Counted from the stretch's first letter, positions 50,005 through 59,056 are shown. The stretch: DNA of 64,000 bases from an uncultured Eubacterium sp. (GCA_910583555.1 CAJTXO010000004.1:62001-126000); one strand, 5' to 3'. Notes: a model not told the origin generated them from the sequence alone. A program made the numbers and translations.

Positions 50005-51189
50005 TTAATGCGAGTTCTTTTTTACAAAATCCTCATACAGAGGCGACATGCTCCGAAGCTTTTCCACGATAGCGGTTAATTTTTCCACCACATAGTCGGC
50101 GTCTTCTTTCGAAATATCTTCACTGAGCGTCAACCGCAGGGAGCCGTGCGCGATCTCATGCGGAAGTCCGATCGCCAGCAGTACGTGGGATGGGTCAAGG
50201 GAACCCGACGTACAGGCGGAACCGCTGGAGGCGCATATTCCTTCCATGTCAAGCATGATCAACAGGGACTCTCCTTCGACAAACTGAAAACTGAAATTGA
50301 CGTTATTCGGCAGGCGTTCGCTGCGGTGTCCGTTTAACCGGCAGTACGGAATGCCTGTTTCTATTTTCTGGATCAGGTAATCCCTTACCTCGGTTTCCTG
50401 CTTTCTGCGCTCTTCCATCGAAGCTGCCGCCAAGGATACGGCCTTGCCAAAACCGACGATGCCCGGCACGTTTTCCGTCCCCGCCCGCCGTTTTCTCTCC
50501 TGCGCCCCGCCGTGGATAAAGGAACGGAGTTTCAGGCCCTTGCGGATATAAAGGAATCCGATCCCTTTTGGCCCGCGCAGTTTATGCCCGCTGGCACTCA
50601 ACATGTCGATATTATATTGTTCCACATCGATCGGAATCTGTCCGAACGCCTGTACGGCGTCGGTGTGGAACAGTATCCCGTGCTCTTTCGCGATCCTGCC
50701 GATTTCCTGGATCGGCTGTATCGTTCCGATCTCATTATTGGCAAACATAACGGAAATCAGTATCGTGTCCGGACGGATCGCGTCCTGTAAGCGGTCCAGC
50801 CGCACGATCCCCTTCTCGTCCACATCGACGTAAGTAATCTCAAACCCGCGCTTTTCCAAATAATCACACGTATGAAGAATGGCGTGGTGCTCAATCTTAG
50901 ACGTGATGATATGCTTTCCTTTCTCCTGGTACGCTTCCACCGTAGCAATCAACGCCCAGTTATCTGCCTCGGTTCCCCCTGCCGTAAAATAAATATCCCT
51001 CATATCGGCATGCAGCGTGTCGGCAATGATCTGCCTGCTGTCGTTCACCGCTTTTTTATTTTTTGCCGCGAAATCGTACACACTGGATGGATTGCCGAAA
51101 TTTTCGGTAAAATATGGCAGCATAGCTTCTACCACTTCCGGCCGTACCGCCGTAGTCGCCGCATTGTCCAAATATATAAGTTCACTCAT
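50005..51189 (-). CDS. iscS: Cysteine desulfurase (IscS/NifS)
   Basis: 394 residues. YLDNAATT start, the PLP Schiff-base Lys in SASGHKLRGPKG, and the catalytic Cys in SGSACTSGSLDPSHV. It converts cysteine to alanine and an enzyme-bound persulfide for cluster assembly. Order iscR-iscS-iscU; AAGGAG lies 11 nt before the ATG. Confidence 0.96.
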   Translation of the reverse strand: MSELIYLDNAATTAVRPEVVEAMLPYFTENFGNPSSVYDFAAKNKKAVNDSRQIIADTLHADMRDIYFTAGGTEADNWALIATVEAYQEKGKHIITSKIEHHAILHTCDYLEKRGFEITYVDVDEKGIVRLDRLQDAIRPDTILISVMFANNEIGTIQPIQEIGRIAKEHGILFHTDAVQAFGQIPIDVEQYNIDMLSASGHKLRGPKGIGFLYIRKGLKLRSFIHGGAQERKRRAGTENVPGIVGFGKAVSLAAASMEERRKQETEVRDYLIQKIETGIPYCRLNGHRSERLPNNVNFSFQFVEGESLLIMLDMEGICASSGSACTSGSLDPSHVLLAIGLPHEIAHGSLRLTLSEDISKEDADYVVEKLTAIVEKLRSMSPLYEDFVKKNSH

Positions 51190-51261
51190 TTCTTTGTCTA
51201 TCTCCTTTCTATGTTCATCCTGTCTGCTGCAAATAAGCGCAGGACAGCGTACTGCATCCCG

Positions 51262-51699
51262 TCAGCAGCCGCCGTTTTTATCTGCCTCCGCGTCCGCAAG
51301 AAGCTCTGAAAGCATCAGGTTATCAACCGCGTAGTTGATACTGTCGCTGATCCGTTTCCACACAACTTTAGTAAGACATTGTTCCGATTCCTTGCAGGGA
51401 GTCCCGTTTTCCATAACCTCCGCGCAGTTTACCGGCGCAAGGTCACCCTCCAGGGCGCGCAAAACATCCCCTACCGAAATACGGTCGGTCGGCGCCGCCA
51501 GCGAATATCCGCCTTTCGCTCCCCTCACACTTGTGACAATATTTGCTTTTTTTAACTTCGCGACCAATTGTTCCAGATAACTCATGGAAATATCCTGCCG
51601 TACGGCAATATCGCCGAGCGGAACCGGCTCGGATGTTCCGTGGATCGCGATGTCGATCACGGCCCGCAGACCATACCGACCTTTAGTCGAAATCTTCAT
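51262..51699 (-). CDS. iscR: Rrf2-family iron-sulfur regulator (IscR-like)
   Basis: 145 residues from the ATG at 51699, with AAGG 5 nt upstream. Winged helix starting KISTKGRYGLRAVIDIA, with the recognition helix containing SMSYLEQLVAKLKKA. Three cysteines follow in C-A-E-V-M-E-N-G-T-P-C-K-E-S-E-Q-C, the usual [2Fe-2S] ligands of IscR-type rather than CymR-type members. It is first in the isc operon and likely represses it when clusters are plentiful. Confidence 0.9.
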   Translation of the reverse strand: MKISTKGRYGLRAVIDIAIHGTSEPVPLGDIAVRQDISMSYLEQLVAKLKKANIVTSVRGAKGGYSLAAPTDRISVGDVLRALEGDLAPVNCAEVMENGTPCKESEQCLTKVVWKRISDSINYAVDNLMLSELLADAEADKNGGC

Positions 51700-51834
51700 C
51701 GTAACCTTCATTTCTGCACGAAAGGGCCCCACTGGAGTCGTTCCGCGGCTTTTTACACAATTTTCAACCCAATAACTGATACAAATATATTTCCTACCAA
51801 TTTAATTCCTATTATTTTTATCGGGATTAAGGGT

Positions 51835-51863
51835 ATTATACTCTTCCTCCCCACTTTTGTCAA
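51835..51863 (-). promoter_or_regulatory. Promoter of the iscRSU operon
   Basis: On the minus strand: -35 TTGACA (51858-51863), 17-nt spacer, -10 TATAAT (51835-51840), both consensus. The leader to the iscR ATG is about 130 nt, long enough to hold further control, but I found no clear known riboswitch in it. Confidence 0.85.
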
Positions 51864-51928
51864 TATGGCAGATAAAAAATCTCCCTGCCTTCTGCGTTTG
51901 CACTTTTGTTTCTATTAGGGAAAAATCT

Positions 51929-53476
51929 TTATTTCAGATCGCTCAGCGCATAAGCGAATCCAGAACTGGCTTCAAGCCTGCTTTTTTCCACTCTGCTCCG
52001 TTTCGCTTCCACTTCCTGCTTTTTTAACTGATCTTCTATACCTGATACGGTAAAGACTTCTTTGTCATCCTCTGCAGCAGACGCATATTCAGCTTGCGGA
52101 CTGCCGCTTTGGAATGAGGAATCGATCCTCCATTCAACCGGATTTTCCACGATCCCCTTATCCACGACGAAGTGGAATCCATCGCCGCTCTCTTCTCCCT
52201 CCGGTATGACAAATGTCTCAAACTCATGATCGGCTGTTTTCACATGCTTGCGCTCTGCCTGTTTTTTAGAAGCTTTTGCCAGTTTGCGTTCGGATTCGTT
52301 TTTAGATGCCTTTGCATGCTTGCGCTCAGACTCCTTTTTCGTCTCCTTCATCTGTCTGGATTCTGATTTCTTATGCAACTCCGCAATACCATTTACATTC
52401 ATACCACTCGTCTCGGTCTCATCAAGCGGGGCCAGCGTTTTTATGACTACTGGTCTGGACACCGCCGGCTGTTCTACCGCAGCGGACTCTCTATGCACGG
52501 ACTGAACTGTCGTTTTAGGTATCGTAGTATGATACTGTTCGAGAATCTGGTCAATGTTCATGCCACCTGACTCCGATTCATCGAGCGCACCCGGTGTTCT
52601 GATCTGCATTGTATCTGCTGCCACCGGTGTTTTAATCTGTATTGTGTCTGTTGTATCCGGTGTCTTGATCTTTATTGCGTCCGCCACATCTGGTGTCTTG
52701 ATCTTTATTGTGTCCGCCACATCTGGTGTCTTGATCTGCAGTGTGTCTGCTGCCTCTGGTGTATTGATGTGCAGGGACTCCGGTATATCCATCTTTACCG
52801 TACGCTCCACTTCTGCTGTCTCAGCCTGAATCGCTTCCAGAAGCTCATTGTCCCGCTGCGTCTGTTCGATCACATCGGCCATATCTTCTTTGGCAGAAGC
52901 GCTCATACGGTGGATGCTGGCCGTAATATTGTCCAATCCCCGGCGGAGCGATTGAATATCGTCTTGCTCATCCTCCCCGTGTCCCGCGGAAATGTTTAAC
53001 AGCATAGCAGCCGCTTCACTCAGCGCGTTCTCCGACTGCTCCCAGTCCTTCAGTGAGTTGGCTAAATAACCGAGCCGTTCTTCTACTTCATCGTTTTCCG
53101 CCGCCGCGGCCACCGGCTTCTGCGCCTCTTTCGGCGAAACATCCGGTACCGGTGTCCCATCCAAAAACTGACTGGAACGCTCCGTCTTTACCCTTTCATG
53201 AGACAGGTCAAGCATCCCATCATTTGAACGGAAATCCCGCTGTGGGGAAATGAGCGCATCGGAACTATCCGCAACAGGGCGAGGTGCCTTTCCCGGTGAT
53301 GAAATTGTTCCGTCCAAAACAAACTCCGCCGAATCCAGTGCCATTTCTGCTATGTTTTCCCGATTCGGTGCAGCTTCTTTTTTTATTAACTCTTCCGTAC
53401 TTATTTCAGAAGAAATCGACCATTCCGGCAAATTTTCTGTCGCTGGGCCCATATCAATTTTTGAATGTTTTGCCAT
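51929..53476 (-). CDS. Repeat-rich protein of unknown function
   Basis: 515 residues from the ATG at 53476, with AGGGG 9 nt upstream. No signal peptide, membrane segment or known domain is seen. The acidic N-terminal part is followed by a helical, probably coiled-coil region (about 130-225, with V-E-E-R-L-G-Y-L-A-N-S-L-K-D-W-E). Then six 11-residue repeats of the type D-T-I-x-I-K-T-P-D-V-A, two copies of an L-D-E-S/T-E-S/T-S/G-G-M-N-I/V module, a Lys/Glu-rich stretch (S-E-R-K-x-A-K-A-S-K units), and a final acidic segment. A scaffold or adaptor role is only a guess. Confidence 0.7.
   Translation of the reverse strand: MAKHSKIDMGPATENLPEWSISSEISTEELIKKEAAPNRENIAEMALDSAEFVLDGTISSPGKAPRPVADSSDALISPQRDFRSNDGMLDLSHERVKTERSSQFLDGTPVPDVSPKEAQKPVAAAAENDEVEERLGYLANSLKDWEQSENALSEAAAMLLNISAGHGEDEQDDIQSLRRGLDNITASIHRMSASAKEDMADVIEQTQRDNELLEAIQAETAEVERTVKMDIPESLHINTPEAADTLQIKTPDVADTIKIKTPDVADAIKIKTPDTTDTIQIKTPVAADTMQIRTPGALDESESGGMNIDQILEQYHTTIPKTTVQSVHRESAAVEQPAVSRPVVIKTLAPLDETETSGMNVNGIAELHKKSESRQMKETKKESERKHAKASKNESERKLAKASKKQAERKHVKTADHEFETFVIPEGEESGDGFHFVVDKGIVENPVEWRIDSSFQSGSPQAEYASAAEDDKEVFTVSGIEDQLKKQEVEAKRSRVEKSRLEASSGFAYALSDLK
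52593..52790. repeat. Six 33-bp tandem repeats
   Basis: Units start exactly every 33 bp at 52593, 52626, 52659, 52692, 52725 and 52758, each beginning GGTGT. They encode eleven-residue repeats in the unknown protein. Inner units are most alike, which is typical of array expansion. Confidence 0.9.
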
Positions 53477-53532
53477 ATGCATCAACCCCTTTAATGAACA
53501 AGCATTCTCAACACATGCCTATACTTATTATT

Positions 53533-53602
53533 ATCATACTACAAAATCCGAAAAAAAACAATAGTAGAAAAAGAAATCATAGTTTTTTATGTCGTACATA
53601 AA
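53533..53602. promoter_or_regulatory. Divergent promoter region with a 7-bp dyad
   Basis: Minus strand, for the repeat-rich gene: -35 TTGTTT (53556-53561), 17-nt spacer, -10 TATGAT (53533-53538). On the plus side a perfect dyad TTTATGT-CGT-ACATAAA covers 53586-53602, immediately upstream of a TATATT-like -10 for the flippase gene; this could be an operator. Confidence 0.6.
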
Positions 53603-53641
53603 TTATATTACACCGATCTGAATGGAATGGGAGAATCTGTC

Positions 53642-55132
53642 GTGAAAGAAAAAATACTGAAAGGGACGATTTTTTTAACACTTGCAGGAATACTTGCCCG
53701 AGTTATCGGTTTTTTATACCGGATTTTTTTAGCAAACACGCTCGGTGAAACAGAACTGGGGATCTATCAGCTTGTATTTCCCGTCTATTCCATCTGTTTC
53801 ACACTATACGCTTCGGGATTGCAGACAGCCGTTTCCCAGCTTGTTTCCAATCCTCACTACAAATATTCAAAGAAAGTAATTAAGACAGGCATCATCCTGT
53901 CCCTCTGTATTTCGCTGACACTGTCCGCTGTCATTTTTATCTTTTCGGATTTTATCAGCCTGCATTTTCTATTTACAGAGAAAACCTCCGATCTTCTGAA
54001 GATCCTGGCACTGATCTTTCCGTTCTGCGGCGTGACCAGCATGATCAATGGCTATTTTTACGGCCTCCGCGAGGCAAAGGTACCCGCCGTTACCCAGATC
54101 ATTGAACAGCTTTTCCGCGTCGGGTTTGTGTTTGCCATCTACATCAGCTCCGTCTTTGAATTTTCCTGTAAAGTAGCCGTGGCCGGACTGATCGCCGGTG
54201 AGCTGTGTTCCAATATTTATAACCTCATCAGCCTAAAACGGTCCCGCGTCAGAGAACTCGGGAAGCTTACCGTTACAAAAAGGAAAATCGCGAAAGCGAT
54301 ATTGAAACAGGCGATTCCGTTGAGCGGGACGAAACTTGTCATCGCCCTTTTGTCCAGTATCGAGTCGGTACTCATCCCGATCATGCTCACACGCTATGGA
54401 CTGTCCCATGACGACTCACTGGCTTTATACGGCGTGATCACGGGTATCGTCCTGCCGTTTATCCTCTTTCCCGGCACGATCACCAATTCCCTTTCCGTCC
54501 TGCTGCTTCCTGAAATCTCGAAAGCCGACAATGAAAATAACCGCGCGCGGATCCTGCAGACGACAAAGATCACGATAAAATATTCCCTTTTACTGGGGTG
54601 CGTCGCCACCTCTATCTTCCTCAATTTTGGAACTTCGATCGGCGTTTTGTTTTTCCACAGTGAAAACGCCGGAAAACTACTGACACTTCTCGCCATGAGC
54701 TGCCCGTTCATATACGTTTCCACCACGCTGGCGAGCATCATCAACGGACTGTCCAAAACGCACATCACCTTCCGCAACACCGTATGCGGACTTCTCGTGC
54801 GCATCCTGTTTCTCGTCACCGTAACGCCCAAATACGGCGTCTACGGTTATCTGTTCGGAATCCTGTTAAGTCAGATCATCATCAGCATTTTGGACAGCGT
54901 TTACCTGATCCGGCACGGATACACGGAAATCGAGCTATCCCGCTGGCTCATTTTCCCCTGTATCGTACTCTCGGCCTCTATTTATATATGCCGTATCCTC
55001 ATGCAGAACTTATGCCTGTACCTGCATGTTGAAAAAAATTACATTCTGCTGCTCGCCATCGTACCGGCGCTCTTGATCTCCTTATTGTTCTTCCGCGCCT
55101 CGGGACTGGTGCAAAAAGAAGACCTTACCTGA
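53642..55132 (+). CDS. SpoVB/MurJ-type MOP-family lipid flippase
   Basis: About 496 residues from the GTG at 53642, which has GGGAG 8 nt upstream; an ATG at 53627 has a poorer site. Around 13-14 hydrophobic segments. The N-terminus KGTIFLTLAGILARVIGFLYRIFLANTLGE is typical of the SpoVB/YtgP branch of the MOP exporters, which move lipid-linked precursors across the membrane. The 3' end overlaps ligA by 8 bp in convergent orientation. Confidence 0.85.
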   Translation: MKEKILKGTIFLTLAGILARVIGFLYRIFLANTLGETELGIYQLVFPVYSICFTLYASGLQTAVSQLVSNPHYKYSKKVIKTGIILSLCISLTLSAVIFIFSDFISLHFLFTEKTSDLLKILALIFPFCGVTSMINGYFYGLREAKVPAVTQIIEQLFRVGFVFAIYISSVFEFSCKVAVAGLIAGELCSNIYNLISLKRSRVRELGKLTVTKRKIAKAILKQAIPLSGTKLVIALLSSIESVLIPIMLTRYGLSHDDSLALYGVITGIVLPFILFPGTITNSLSVLLLPEISKADNENNRARILQTTKITIKYSLLLGCVATSIFLNFGTSIGVLFFHSENAGKLLTLLAMSCPFIYVSTTLASIINGLSKTHITFRNTVCGLLVRILFLVTVTPKYGVYGYLFGILLSQIIISILDSVYLIRHGYTEIELSRWLIFPCIVLSASIYICRILMQNLCLYLHVEKNYILLLAIVPALLISLLFFRASGLVQKEDLT

Positions 55133-57080
55133 GCATTTGCAAAAGTTCCTCTTCCGTAATGATCGGTACGCCCAGTTCTTTTGCTTTTTTATTTTTGGAC
55201 GAAGACGACTGGATATCATTATTTACGAGATACGTCGTATTTTTGCTGACGGACCCGCTCACCCTGGCGCCGGCGCGCTCGATCTGCTCCTTGCACGCGT
55301 TCCTGTTTTCAAAATGCTTCAGGCTTCCGGTGATGACAAAGACCGCTCCCTCCAACTGCGTCGAAATATTCTGTTCCGGCATCGTAATACGCAGGATCTG
55401 CTCCAGTTTTTTTACCAGTTCCCGATTTTCCCCGCGCTGGAAGAACTCACAGAAGGATTCAGCCAGTTTTTCTCCAATCCCGTCGATATCGGTCAGCTCC
55501 TCAGGCGTCAGGTTCTCCATCTCTGACAGGCGCACCGGATACGTTTTGCAGATCAGTTTTGCCATGCTCAGTCCAATCCCCTTGATGCCGAGACTGTACA
55601 CCACCCGTTCGAGCGCCGCGTCCTTGGCTTCCTCGATCGCCTGGATCAGGTTTTGGTAAGATTTTTTGCCAAACCCGTCCATCGTCTCAATTTCCTCTTT
55701 GTGCTCCGCCAGGTTAAAAATATCACACAGGTCATGAAGCCATCCCTCATTGATGAATTTCTCGAGAGTCGCCTCAGAGAGTCCATCAATATTTAACGCG
55801 TCCCGGCTCACAAAATGAGTAAAAAGCTTGATCTTTTTTGCATAACAACCCGGATTCGGACAAATCAGAAATTCCGAACCATTTTCATTCACACATTCTG
55901 TCTTTTCCCCGCATACCGGACACTGTCCCGGTATTGTCAGACGGCTGCTCCCAGTCAGGTTTTCATGGATCTGGGGAATGATCATATTTGCCTTATAAAC
56001 TGTAATCCGGTCACCGATCCCCAGTTCCAATTCCCGCAAAACGCTGAGATTGTGTACACTGGCCCTGCTTACCGTCGTCCCCTCCAGCTCCACAGGCTCA
56101 AAAATGGCGACCGGATTGATCAATCCCGTACGGGAAGCGCTCCATTCCACGTCCAGAAGTGTCGTTTCCGCCAATTCATCCTGCCATTTAAAAGCGATCG
56201 AATCTCTGGGAAATTTTGATGTCCGCCCAAGACTTTTGCTGTATTCGATATCGTCATAAGTCAAAACCAGTCCGTCGCTCGGAAGGTCGAGTCCGTTTGC
56301 GATCTCATCTGAAAACTGCGCCACAGCCTGACGGATATCCTCTCCGTCCACCACCTTGTACGGAACAATGTCAAACCCCTGGCCATCGAGAAACTTTAAT
56401 ATTTCCTCCTTCTCGGTAAAAACCTGTCCGCTGCCATCCGATTCGATCAGGTCGTATACATAAAAATGTACATTCCTCTCCGCCGTAATCTGGTTGTTCA
56501 GCTGTCTGACCGTCCCGCTGCACAGGTTCCTCGGATTTTTATATTTTTCCTGAATATCGCTGAATGACTCATTCAGCACCCGGAAATCCGAGTAACGGAT
56601 CAACGCCTCCCCGCGGATCACCAGATGTCCCTGAAAGGTAATCTTCGCCGGGATGTTCTGAAAGGTCCTGGCGTTGTTCGTGATCACCTCGCCGATCTCG
56701 CCATTCCCTCTTGTGAGTGCTTTCGTCAGTTCACCGCCCTCATACGTCAGTATGACACTGAGACCGTCCAGTTTCAAAGAGAGAAGGCCCTTCCTCTCCC
56801 CAAGCCAGTCCGCCAGTTCTTCCGCGTCTTTCGTTTTCCCGAGTGAAAGCATCGGGGCAACGTGCGGTTCTTTCGGCAGTTCACTGATCGTCTCATATCC
56901 GACATGGACCGTCGGGCTGTTTGCCATGACAATATTGGTCTTCTCTTCGAGCGAGACCAGTTCGTCATATAATGCGTCATATTGGAAATTTGACATTTCC
57001 TCATCCTGACCCTGATAATACACTTTTGATGCGTGATTGAGCACATCAATCAATTCTTTCATCCGCTGCAGCTCTGTCAT
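55125..57080 (-). CDS. ligA: NAD-dependent DNA ligase
   Basis: 651 residues. Domain Ia (1-~60), adenylation domain with K103 in SLKLDGLS, OB fold, a Cys4 zinc finger (CPVCGEKTEC...CPNPGC) near 400, helix-hairpin-helix repeats (about 450-555) and a C-terminal BRCT domain (about 575-650). It seals nicks in replication and repair. It overlaps rluF by 35 bp, and its ribosome site is therefore inside rluF and weak. Confidence 0.96.
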   Translation of the reverse strand: MTELQRMKELIDVLNHASKVYYQGQDEEMSNFQYDALYDELVSLEEKTNIVMANSPTVHVGYETISELPKEPHVAPMLSLGKTKDAEELADWLGERKGLLSLKLDGLSVILTYEGGELTKALTRGNGEIGEVITNNARTFQNIPAKITFQGHLVIRGEALIRYSDFRVLNESFSDIQEKYKNPRNLCSGTVRQLNNQITAERNVHFYVYDLIESDGSGQVFTEKEEILKFLDGQGFDIVPYKVVDGEDIRQAVAQFSDEIANGLDLPSDGLVLTYDDIEYSKSLGRTSKFPRDSIAFKWQDELAETTLLDVEWSASRTGLINPVAIFEPVELEGTTVSRASVHNLSVLRELELGIGDRITVYKANMIIPQIHENLTGSSRLTIPGQCPVCGEKTECVNENGSEFLICPNPGCYAKKIKLFTHFVSRDALNIDGLSEATLEKFINEGWLHDLCDIFNLAEHKEEIETMDGFGKKSYQNLIQAIEEAKDAALERVVYSLGIKGIGLSMAKLICKTYPVRLSEMENLTPEELTDIDGIGEKLAESFCEFFQRGENRELVKKLEQILRITMPEQNISTQLEGAVFVITGSLKHFENRNACKEQIERAGARVSGSVSKNTTYLVNNDIQSSSSKNKKAKELGVPIITEEELLQMLR

Positions 57081-57795
57081 TATAAAATTTCTGCCCTTTC
57101 ATAGATTTTTCCAGTTTCTCCCGCTCTTTCGGAGTCAGATAACGCCACTCCCCTTCCGGAAGCTGTCCCAGTTCAATATTCATAATCCTTACTCTCTTTA
57201 ATGTGAGTACCCGGTAGCCAAAATATTCACACATCCTCCGGATCTGACGGTTCAGTCCCTGCGTCAGTATCATTCGGAACTTCCGCTCCCCCAGTTTCCG
57301 GATGCGGCACGGTTTCGTCATCGTATCAAGGATGGGAACGCCCTGTTCCATCGCGCGGATCACTTCCTGACTGATCGGTTTATTTACTGTCACTTCATAT
57401 TCTTTTTCATGCCCGTTCCTCCCCCTCAGGATACGGTCGGTAAGCTCCCCGTCATTTGTAAGGAGAATGAGTCCTGTCGATTCTTTATCAAGCCTTCCTA
57501 CCGGATAAATGCGTTGGTCAAAATGCAGATAATCGATGATATTATCCTTATCCTTTTTACTGCTCGTGCAGACGACGCCAGCCGGTTTATGGAACGCGAT
57601 GACGATCTTTTCCTCATTGATCCGGATTTTTGTTCCATCTACGCAGACGGTCTGCCCCGGTTCGACCCGGTCTCCAACTCCTGCCGTCTCCCCATCGATC
57701 GTCACACGCCCCTCTTCCAGGTAACGATCGGCCTGTCTGCGCGAACAAAATCCGCACGAACTGATATATTTATTAATTCTAATTTGTTCAGCCAA
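57046..57795 (-). CDS. rluF: Pseudouridine synthase of the RluB/RluF/RsuA family
   Basis: 249 residues, with a TTG start at 57795 and AAGGAG 9 nt upstream. N-terminal S4 domain (1-60) and catalytic GRLDKESTGL with D103. The LTQGLNRQIRRMCEYFGYRV stretch resembles RluF (23S U2604) more than RluB, but the exact target is not certain. It overlaps ligA. Confidence 0.85.
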   Translation of the reverse strand: MAEQIRINKYISSCGFCSRRQADRYLEEGRVTIDGETAGVGDRVEPGQTVCVDGTKIRINEEKIVIAFHKPAGVVCTSSKKDKDNIIDYLHFDQRIYPVGRLDKESTGLILLTNDGELTDRILRGRNGHEKEYEVTVNKPISQEVIRAMEQGVPILDTMTKPCRIRKLGERKFRMILTQGLNRQIRRMCEYFGYRVLTLKRVRIMNIELGQLPEGEWRYLTPKEREKLEKSMKGQKFYNDRAAADERID

Positions 57796-57816
57796 AATAT
57801 GGTTCTCCTTTTTGGG

Positions 57817-57854
57817 AAGAGAAAAGCGCCGACAACATCCGACGCTTTCCTCTT
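57817..57854 (-). terminator. Stem-loop upstream of rluF
   Basis: AAGAGAAAAGCG (57817-57828) pairs with CGCTTTCCTCTT (57843-57854) with one mismatch. It follows the DPN-repeat gene and precedes rluF. There is no U-tract on the minus strand, so it is a weak terminator or attenuator candidate. Confidence 0.55.
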
Positions 57855-57922
57855 ATAAACTTTTCTCTTTATAGAGGGAATGAACCCCTCGATGGTACAT
57901 AAATCGTTCGGTATGAGAGCGA

Positions 57923-58783
57923 TCACTGTGCAGGTGCATTTGGGTCAGCTGCCGCATTCGGATCGGCCGGCGCATTTGGATCAGCTGCTGCATTCGGGTC
58001 GACCGGCGCGTTTGGATCCACTGCTGCATTCGGGTCGGCCGGCGTATTTGGATCCGCAGGTGTGTTCGGATCTGCCGCTGCATTTGGATCCGCTGCTGCA
58101 TTCGGGTCGGCCGGCGCGTTTGGATCCGCTGCTGCATTCGGATCTGTCGCTGCCGCGTCAGCCGGCTGGCTTTTTTCTGCTGCTGCGATCCCCTGGTCCA
58201 TTTTTTGATATAACTGCCGGAATGCCTCATCTGAGTCGATCGCTTCCTGAAAAGCTTTTACTACTTCTTTTCTCATCTCTTCCACATGAGAATTTTTATC
58301 GGCTGCCAGAATAAACTCTTCCTCGTTCACATCCAGCGCGCTCAGGTAGATCAGTTTGTTCCCCTCCGAACCGACTGTTACATACAGGCCACTCAGGGAC
58401 GGCGCCAGCGTATCAATATTTTTCATCTTCATATCATAGCGGACATACAGTCGAAGCGCACCGTTATCTTCGTTTTCCAACGAATAACACACGATGTTCA
58501 GGTAATCTTCCACATATTCTGCCTGCGCGATCAGTTTTTCCTGATTGATCTGGCTGATCGAACTGACAAGCGGTTCCATCATCTCCATATCCACATCCCG
58601 CTTTGCCTGAAAATAATTGGCTACGAGGTTGTTTATCTCCTCATCTTCACACTTGACAAGAGGCGCGTCTTCCACCTGGCTTGAATCATCGCCGCCGGTC
58701 GGGATCAGAGTCAGGATGAGAAAACTGAGAAGTAATGCTCCAATTGATATAATAATGATTAATTTTTTGTATTTTAATTTCAT
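57923..58783 (-). CDS. Membrane-anchored protein with DPN pentapeptide repeats
   Basis: 286 residues. A basic start, one membrane segment (about 7-27), then a ~180-residue globular part with E-D-E-E-I-N-N-L-V-A-N-Y-F-Q-A-K-R near 47 and a cystatin/NTF2-like alternation of helix and strands; family not recognised. The C-terminal ~65 residues are twelve D-P-N-A-(A/P)-like pentapeptides. The repeats are probably a flexible spacer reaching into the wall. No lipobox cysteine is present. Confidence 0.7.
   Translation of the reverse strand: MKLKYKKLIIIISIGALLLSFLILTLIPTGGDDSSQVEDAPLVKCEDEEINNLVANYFQAKRDVDMEMMEPLVSSISQINQEKLIAQAEYVEDYLNIVCYSLENEDNGALRLYVRYDMKMKNIDTLAPSLSGLYVTVGSEGNKLIYLSALDVNEEEFILAADKNSHVEEMRKEVVKAFQEAIDSDEAFRQLYQKMDQGIAAAEKSQPADAAATDPNAAADPNAPADPNAAADPNAAADPNTPADPNTPADPNAAVDPNAPVDPNAAADPNAPADPNAAADPNAPAQ
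57929..58145. repeat. About twelve 15-bp repeats encoding DPN pentapeptides
   Basis: The plus strand shows recurring GCATTCGGGTCGGCC-like 15-mers. Two larger blocks are themselves near-duplicates, suggesting both unit slippage and block duplication. Confidence 0.85.
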
Positions 58784-58912
58784 TTATCCATCCAACTTTC
58801 TAAGTATCTGTTATCATACTGCCATTACCGCTTTGAAACGATTGTCTGAAATAGATTATATCAATTATTAACAAATTTGTCTACGGCTTTCACAAGATTT
58901 TCAAAAAAAGAC

Positions 58913-58941
58913 TTTACTTTTTGCTGATCCTTGTGTATAAT
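58913..58941 (+). promoter_or_regulatory. Promoter of tRNA-Arg
   Basis: -35 TTTACT (58913-58918), 17-nt spacer, consensus -10 TATAAT (58936-58941), about 42 bp upstream of the tRNA. Confidence 0.75.
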
Positions 58942-58983
58942 AAAAAGGCATTGTAAAAAACAAATCAATAGTACCATTTATAT

Positions 58984-59056
58984 GCATCTGTGGCTCAGTG
59001 GATAGAGTAGCGGCTTCCGAAGCCGTTGGTCGGGGGTTCGAATCCCTCCAGGTGCA
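58984..59056 (+). tRNA. tRNA-Arg (anticodon CCG)
   Basis: A 73-nt cloverleaf. The acceptor stem GCATCTG pairs with CAGGTGC (one G-U), discriminator A. The anticodon arm is CGGC-TTCCGAA-GCCG with anticodon CCG, reading CGG. The T arm contains GGTTCGAAT. CCA is not encoded. A run of eight T follows at once and serves as terminator. Confidence 0.96.

Noticed and set aside
51700..51828. Riboswitch in the long iscR leader
   Set aside because: No conserved riboswitch core was recognised and no intrinsic terminator is present. Only the length is suggestive.
52593..52790. Regular 33-bp repeats that could be taken for a CRISPR array
   Set aside because: The units are contiguous with no spacers and keep an open reading frame. 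They are coding repeats.
55125..55132. 8-bp convergent overlap of the flippase gene and ligA as something special
   Set aside because: Short convergent overlaps are common in compact genomes.
57929..58145. Dense GC-rich 15-bp repeats resembling a CRISPR or origin iteron array
   Set aside because: All units translate in frame into D-P-N pentapeptides, and no spacer or cas gene is present.
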